From positions 1 through 35,708 of the forward strand of contig JBBIND010000043.1 in the NCBI GenBank assembly GCA_037444075.1: 35,708 nucleotides of DNA. Direction: 5' to 3'. Shown here piece by piece: positions 32,893 through 35,708 of this stretch. The stretch comes from JBBIND01 sp037444075. Its GTDB lineage: Bacteria > Acidobacteriota > Terriglobia > Bryobacterales > Bryobacteraceae. Position 1 is the first letter of the stretch. Each line of letters opens with the position of its first letter. The notes beneath the pieces are model-generated. The model was not told the origin of the DNA and ran no database searches. It saw only the letters and a program-made list of their open reading frames with translations. A program made the translations under genes and the position numbers.

Positions 32893-35019
32893 TCAGCGGC
32901 GCCGGATGGCGCGCTCCCGGGCCGCCGCGGGTGTGATTCCGCTCCGGTCAGGGTATATCTCCGCGTGGACTTCGCGCGCGGCCTCGGTAAGTTCCGGGTA
33001 AGGCGTGTCAGTAATCGTGACGAGCCCGATGTTGTAGTTCTCTCCGTCACGCGTGCGGCCGGTCAAGGGTTGGTCCGCGGCGATAAACCAGTGGCAGCCG
33101 ACGAAGTTCGGGTGGGCTGCGACGCTGCGCACGTATTCCTGGTAGAAGCGGGCGCGCTCTTCCTGGCTGGTGGCGGCCACCAAGCCGGCGTGGAACATCC
33201 CCCGGTCCAGCGCGCCGAAGTGAAACTCGCCGATGATGACGGGCTTGTCCAGGTTCTCGAGAAACGCCCAGGTAGCGGAGTTGATGCGTCGTTGGTAGAT
33301 GTTGAAGCTCAGCACGTCGCAGAATTCAGCGCAAGCCTCCACCGCCTCCGGCGTATACCAGGCAAAGCGGCTGCCCAGGTAGAGGTGGTTCGGGGTCAGC
33401 GCCTTCAGTTCGCTGCGCACGGTGCTGAAGTAGGCTCGCGCGTGCTCCTTGACGAAGGCGGAGTAGTCCGCACGGACTTGGTCGTTGAGAATCGCCGGGG
33501 CGGAGAGGGTCTCCCAGGACGCCGCGTTGGCGTTCCAGGACATGTTCAGAGCCGCTATGCTGCCGTACTTCGACTGAAGCTGCCGGACAAAAGCCTGCTT
33601 TGCCGGAGAGGCTGCGTAACTCTGCGCGAGGGCCGCAGTGGCGACAGCGTACCGGTTGCGCTCGCTGTCGCGGTTGCCCCAGGAGATTTCGTTGTCGACG
33701 AACCAGCCGAGGCAGAACGGGTCGCCCAAGGCAGCCTCCGCCTGAGCGCGCAGGCTGTTCCGCACGCTGACTGCGAAACGCGGGTCGAAAGGATCGTGTA
33801 TGGACGCGCCGGCCGAGGGTACGTTGGTGGTTAGCCGGTTGTGCGTGCCGCCTATGTGACCCGGTATCACGTAGGGCATGTCGCGGCGGAACAAACGCGC
33901 GTCGCTCCAGTTGCCAAGGGTGTTGAAGCCCCAGGCGCGCAGCCTCCGGAACCAGGTCTCCGCCCAAGCTTCAAAGGGCTGCGACCCGTACTTGCGCTCC
34001 ACGTTCATTCCAAGGAAGTTAACGGCCAATCCCTCCGTGATGGGGCCTTCCACGGCTCCAGTGACATATTGAACATAGGCGCGCAAAGGATCGCCCTCAC
34101 CGGGAAGCCAGCTAAACATCTTTTCCCGGCCGGTAATGAAGGTGTACTCGGTAGGTCTGACGCCGTCGGGGCCGACGGAAAAGAACAGCGAACCCTCCGG
34201 CGTTACCAGCCACCATTTGCCGTCGTATTTCTGTGCCCTGAAATAACCAGTGGATTCAAAGCGCGGACCGTCGAGCCACCCGCCGAAACGGTCCAGATTC
34301 AGCAGGGGCGGCGTCTCGTCCAGTTTCTCTCGCTCCGCTGTACGCCTTCTTTTGAAGCCTTCAAATTCCAATAGCTTGCCGGGCCAATCGGCGTGCGCGT
34401 ACTGCCCGAACGGATCCACAATCCCTTCCAGCGAGGGCGCCGGGCGGAAGCGTACGTTGTCGATGATCAGGGTCTTCACAGCCGGGGGTGAGGCCATGAA
34501 GATCTGGAACGCGACAATGTTGCCCAAATCCAGATTCCAGTAGCCTGAGGACCCCATGCTGGTCGAGTCGGGCCATGCCGGCATGCCCTTCATGCCGAAG
34601 GCAGCGCCGCCGCTGGTGATCAGCGGAAAAGAGAAAGTGCGGGTCTCGCCCGGTTGCACCGTACCCGCGCCGTTACGGCTATGGCGCGAGCCGTCGGCGC
34701 TCGGGTCATCGTCGACGCGCACCCGGAACAGCAGCGGCTCGTTTCCCGGGTTGGTGACGTCGAGCGCGAGCTCGCCCTGCTGACGAAGATCAAACGGAAC
34801 CGGCGGGATGAACAGGAGCGCCGGCCAGGCGACGGGTTCGAATTCGACGCGTAGCGCCTTGGCTCCGTCGGTCACGCCCTGTTCAACTCCCTGTATGCGG
34901 GTGTTGCGTGGTCTTAGGATGGCCAATTGGCTCTCATCCTCAAAGCTGGTGACGGGGACAACCTCCGCCATGGTGCCGAGAGGCAACAGCACCGCGATCA
35001 ATACAAACAACCGCCACAT
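32893..35019 (-). CDS. Exported glycoside hydrolase, GH50-like (agarase family)
   Basis: A 708-residue exported GH-A clan enzyme. A signal peptide (FVLIAVLLPLGTMAE) is followed by an N-terminal carbohydrate-binding-like beta domain (residues about 20-200) and a TIM-barrel. The acid/base glutamate is Glu444 in WFVDNEISWGN and the nucleophile Glu598 in IGEFHFGALDRG, the pattern of GH50 beta-agarases and related beta-galactosidic enzymes. WWLVTPEGSLFFSVGPDGVR and LGMNVERKYG also fit. The natural substrate in a soil or freshwater acidobacterium need not be agar; another beta-galactan is equally possible. A TAAACTGG motif lies five bases upstream of the ATG. It converges on the FAD protein and is divergent from the ABC permease. 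Confidence 0.85.
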   Translation of the reverse strand: MWRLFVLIAVLLPLGTMAEVVPVTSFEDESQLAILRPRNTRIQGVEQGVTDGAKALRVEFEPVAWPALLFIPPVPFDLRQQGELALDVTNPGNEPLLFRVRVDDDPSADGSRHSRNGAGTVQPGETRTFSFPLITSGGAAFGMKGMPAWPDSTSMGSSGYWNLDLGNIVAFQIFMASPPAVKTLIIDNVRFRPAPSLEGIVDPFGQYAHADWPGKLLEFEGFKRRRTAEREKLDETPPLLNLDRFGGWLDGPRFESTGYFRAQKYDGKWWLVTPEGSLFFSVGPDGVRPTEYTFITGREKMFSWLPGEGDPLRAYVQYVTGAVEGPITEGLAVNFLGMNVERKYGSQPFEAWAETWFRRLRAWGFNTLGNWSDARLFRRDMPYVIPGHIGGTHNRLTTNVPSAGASIHDPFDPRFAVSVRNSLRAQAEAALGDPFCLGWFVDNEISWGNRDSERNRYAVATAALAQSYAASPAKQAFVRQLQSKYGSIAALNMSWNANAASWETLSAPAILNDQVRADYSAFVKEHARAYFSTVRSELKALTPNHLYLGSRFAWYTPEAVEACAEFCDVLSFNIYQRRINSATWAFLENLDKPVIIGEFHFGALDRGMFHAGLVAATSQEERARFYQEYVRSVAAHPNFVGCHWFIAADQPLTGRTRDGENYNIGLVTITDTPYPELTEAAREVHAEIYPDRSGITPAAARERAIRRR

Positions 35020-35024
35020 TATTA

Positions 35025-35032
35025 CCAGTTTA
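35025..35032 (-). promoter_or_regulatory. TAAACTGG motif, candidate -10 of the GH50-like gene
   Basis: On the minus strand TAAACTGG ends five bases before the ATG at 35019. If it is a -10 element the message would be nearly leaderless, as proposed for the SDR gene. No ribosome site is seen. Confidence 0.35.
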
Positions 35033-35060
35033 GCCGTTGACGCCGCTGGCCGAGGTCAGT

Positions 35061-35096
35061 CCGCCTCGCCCGAGGGAGGCATCCGGCCCGAGGCGG
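35061..35096. repeat. Inverted repeat in the divergent promoter region
   Basis: CCGCCTCG (35061-35068) and CGAGGCGG (35089-35096) are perfect 8-base inverted repeats with a 20-base spacer, followed by GCGGCGCGTTTTCTTC. It lies between two divergent genes, so a terminator has no obvious gene to serve; an operator is possible. Confidence 0.35.
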
Positions 35097-35214
35097 GCGG
35101 CGCGTTTTCTTCATATCGGCGGCTCTCTCTCCGGCAGCGTGTTACACGGTGATCGTGCTAGCCTGAAAGTTGTTTTTGTCGAACAAATCGGGATGGGAGA
35201 TCGTCTGAAAGACT

Positions 35215-35708
35215 GTGAAAGCTAACGCTTCCTTTGGTGAAGCTATCTCCGTGGCGCTGGCCTCCCTACGGTCGAGTAAACTGCGCAGTTTCTTGACGTT
35301 ACTGGGAATCATCCTGTCAACCACGACGCTGATTTCCGTCATGAGCGTCATTCACGGGATGGACGTCTACATTGCCCGGAACGTCTCTGACATGGGCGTG
35401 GACGGCTTCCGCGTCGTGCGCATGGCTTTCCTGGGGAATTTCGACCCCAAACGCTACCTCGAACTGCTTCGCAAGAACCCTCACCTGAAGAAGGAGGAAT
35501 TCGAGTTTCTCAGGGAGCACGTCACTCTCTCCCGGGAAGTCGGCATGCAGAACTCGAGGAACACCAACGTCTCCTACGGCAAGGAGCAATTGGAGGACGT
35601 CAGCCTGCGGGGTGCTTCGCCGAATTTCGCCGTGCTGACCAACCTGCGAACGGAATTAGGCCGCTTCATCTCGGATTCTGAAAACCGCAAACGCGCCCCG
35701 GTCGTATT
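35215..35708 (+). CDS. ABC transporter permease, MacB-like N-terminal part (3' end outside window)
   Basis: The frame from the GTG at 35215 stays open to the window edge (164 codons), so only the N-terminus is seen. It begins with a basic stretch and one hydrophobic segment (SLRSSKLRSFLTLLGIILSTTTLISVMSVIHG, residues about 17-48), then a periplasmic region (VYIARNVSDMGVDGFRVVR). This is the pattern of the MacB-type permease with its periplasmic core domain (MacB_PCD). These permeases work with a periplasmic adaptor and a TolC-type outer-membrane protein. The ribosome site is weak. It is divergent from the GH50-like gene. Whether it partners with the TolC protein at 22.3 kb is unknown. Confidence 0.75.
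   Translation, partial: MKANASFGEAISVALASLRSSKLRSFLTLLGIILSTTTLISVMSVIHGMDVYIARNVSDMGVDGFRVVRMAFLGNFDPKRYLELLRKNPHLKKEEFEFLREHVTLSREVGMQNSRNTNVSYGKEQLEDVSLRGASPNFAVLTNLRTELGRFISDSENRKRAPVV

Noticed and set aside
32854..33834. Plus-strand ORF of 326 codons opposite the GH50-like gene
   Set aside because: Shadow of the minus-strand gene with both catalytic glutamates.

Overview
The window looks like a chromosomal segment of an acidobacterium, most likely from the Solibacter/Bryobacter group. This is an inference from gene content: a large Oar-type TonB-dependent receptor with an N-terminal carboxypeptidase-regulatory domain, a tandem FAD oxidoreductase with a Tat signal, secreted carbohydrate-active enzymes, several secreted proteins of acidobacterial type, and high GC throughout. 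No phage, plasmid, CRISPR array or complete insertion sequence was seen. Both window edges cut genes: a glycoside-hydrolase-like C-terminus on the left and an ABC permease N-terminus on the right.

Layout. 1-2.3 kb: end of a glycosidase-like gene, then an HU-type DNA-binding protein with a good sigma70-like promoter, followed closely by a site-2-protease-type membrane protease. 2.4-4.8 kb: a tight plus-strand group of GT2 transferase, GT4 transferase and type IV prepilin peptidase. 4.9-8.4 kb: minus-strand genes for a GT4 transferase overlapping a YggS-type PLP protein, a secreted pectate lyase and a small membrane protein. 8.5-12.7 kb: plus-strand acyl-CoA dehydrogenase (ACADSB-like), a secreted protein, a radical SAM/SPASM-like protein and an SDR oxidoreductase. 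Two related ~130-nt hairpin elements flank the SDR gene. 12.8-13.6 kb: tRNA-Ser(GCU) and a DUF433/DUF5615 toxin-antitoxin pair whose toxin has lost an obvious start codon. 13.7-18.3 kb: two SRPBCC proteins, a lipoprotein-like protein and a serine hydrolase.

18.4-22.1 kb: a MITE, a 6S RNA, the YmdB/TIGR00282 phosphoesterase, a GT-C-like membrane protein and truA. The MITE at 18.4 kb and one at 14.6 kb are inverted copies of one family with TTAG-type target duplications. 22.2-25.3 kb: a TolC-family protein with a terminator, an unexplained inverted repeat, a 60-aa hypothetical protein and an N-terminally eroded class II aldolase. 25.5-35.0 kb: the TonB-dependent receptor, the 1081-aa tandem FAD/HEAT-like protein and a GH50-like glycoside hydrolase. 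These last genes, with the pectate lyase and the left-edge glycosidase, suggest growth on plant or algal-type polysaccharides.

The features most worth following up are the 6S RNA, the paired hairpin elements around the SDR gene, the MITE family, the broken toxin start, the tandem FAD/HEAT-like fusion, the truncated aldolase and a recurring TANACTGG motif just upstream of several genes.
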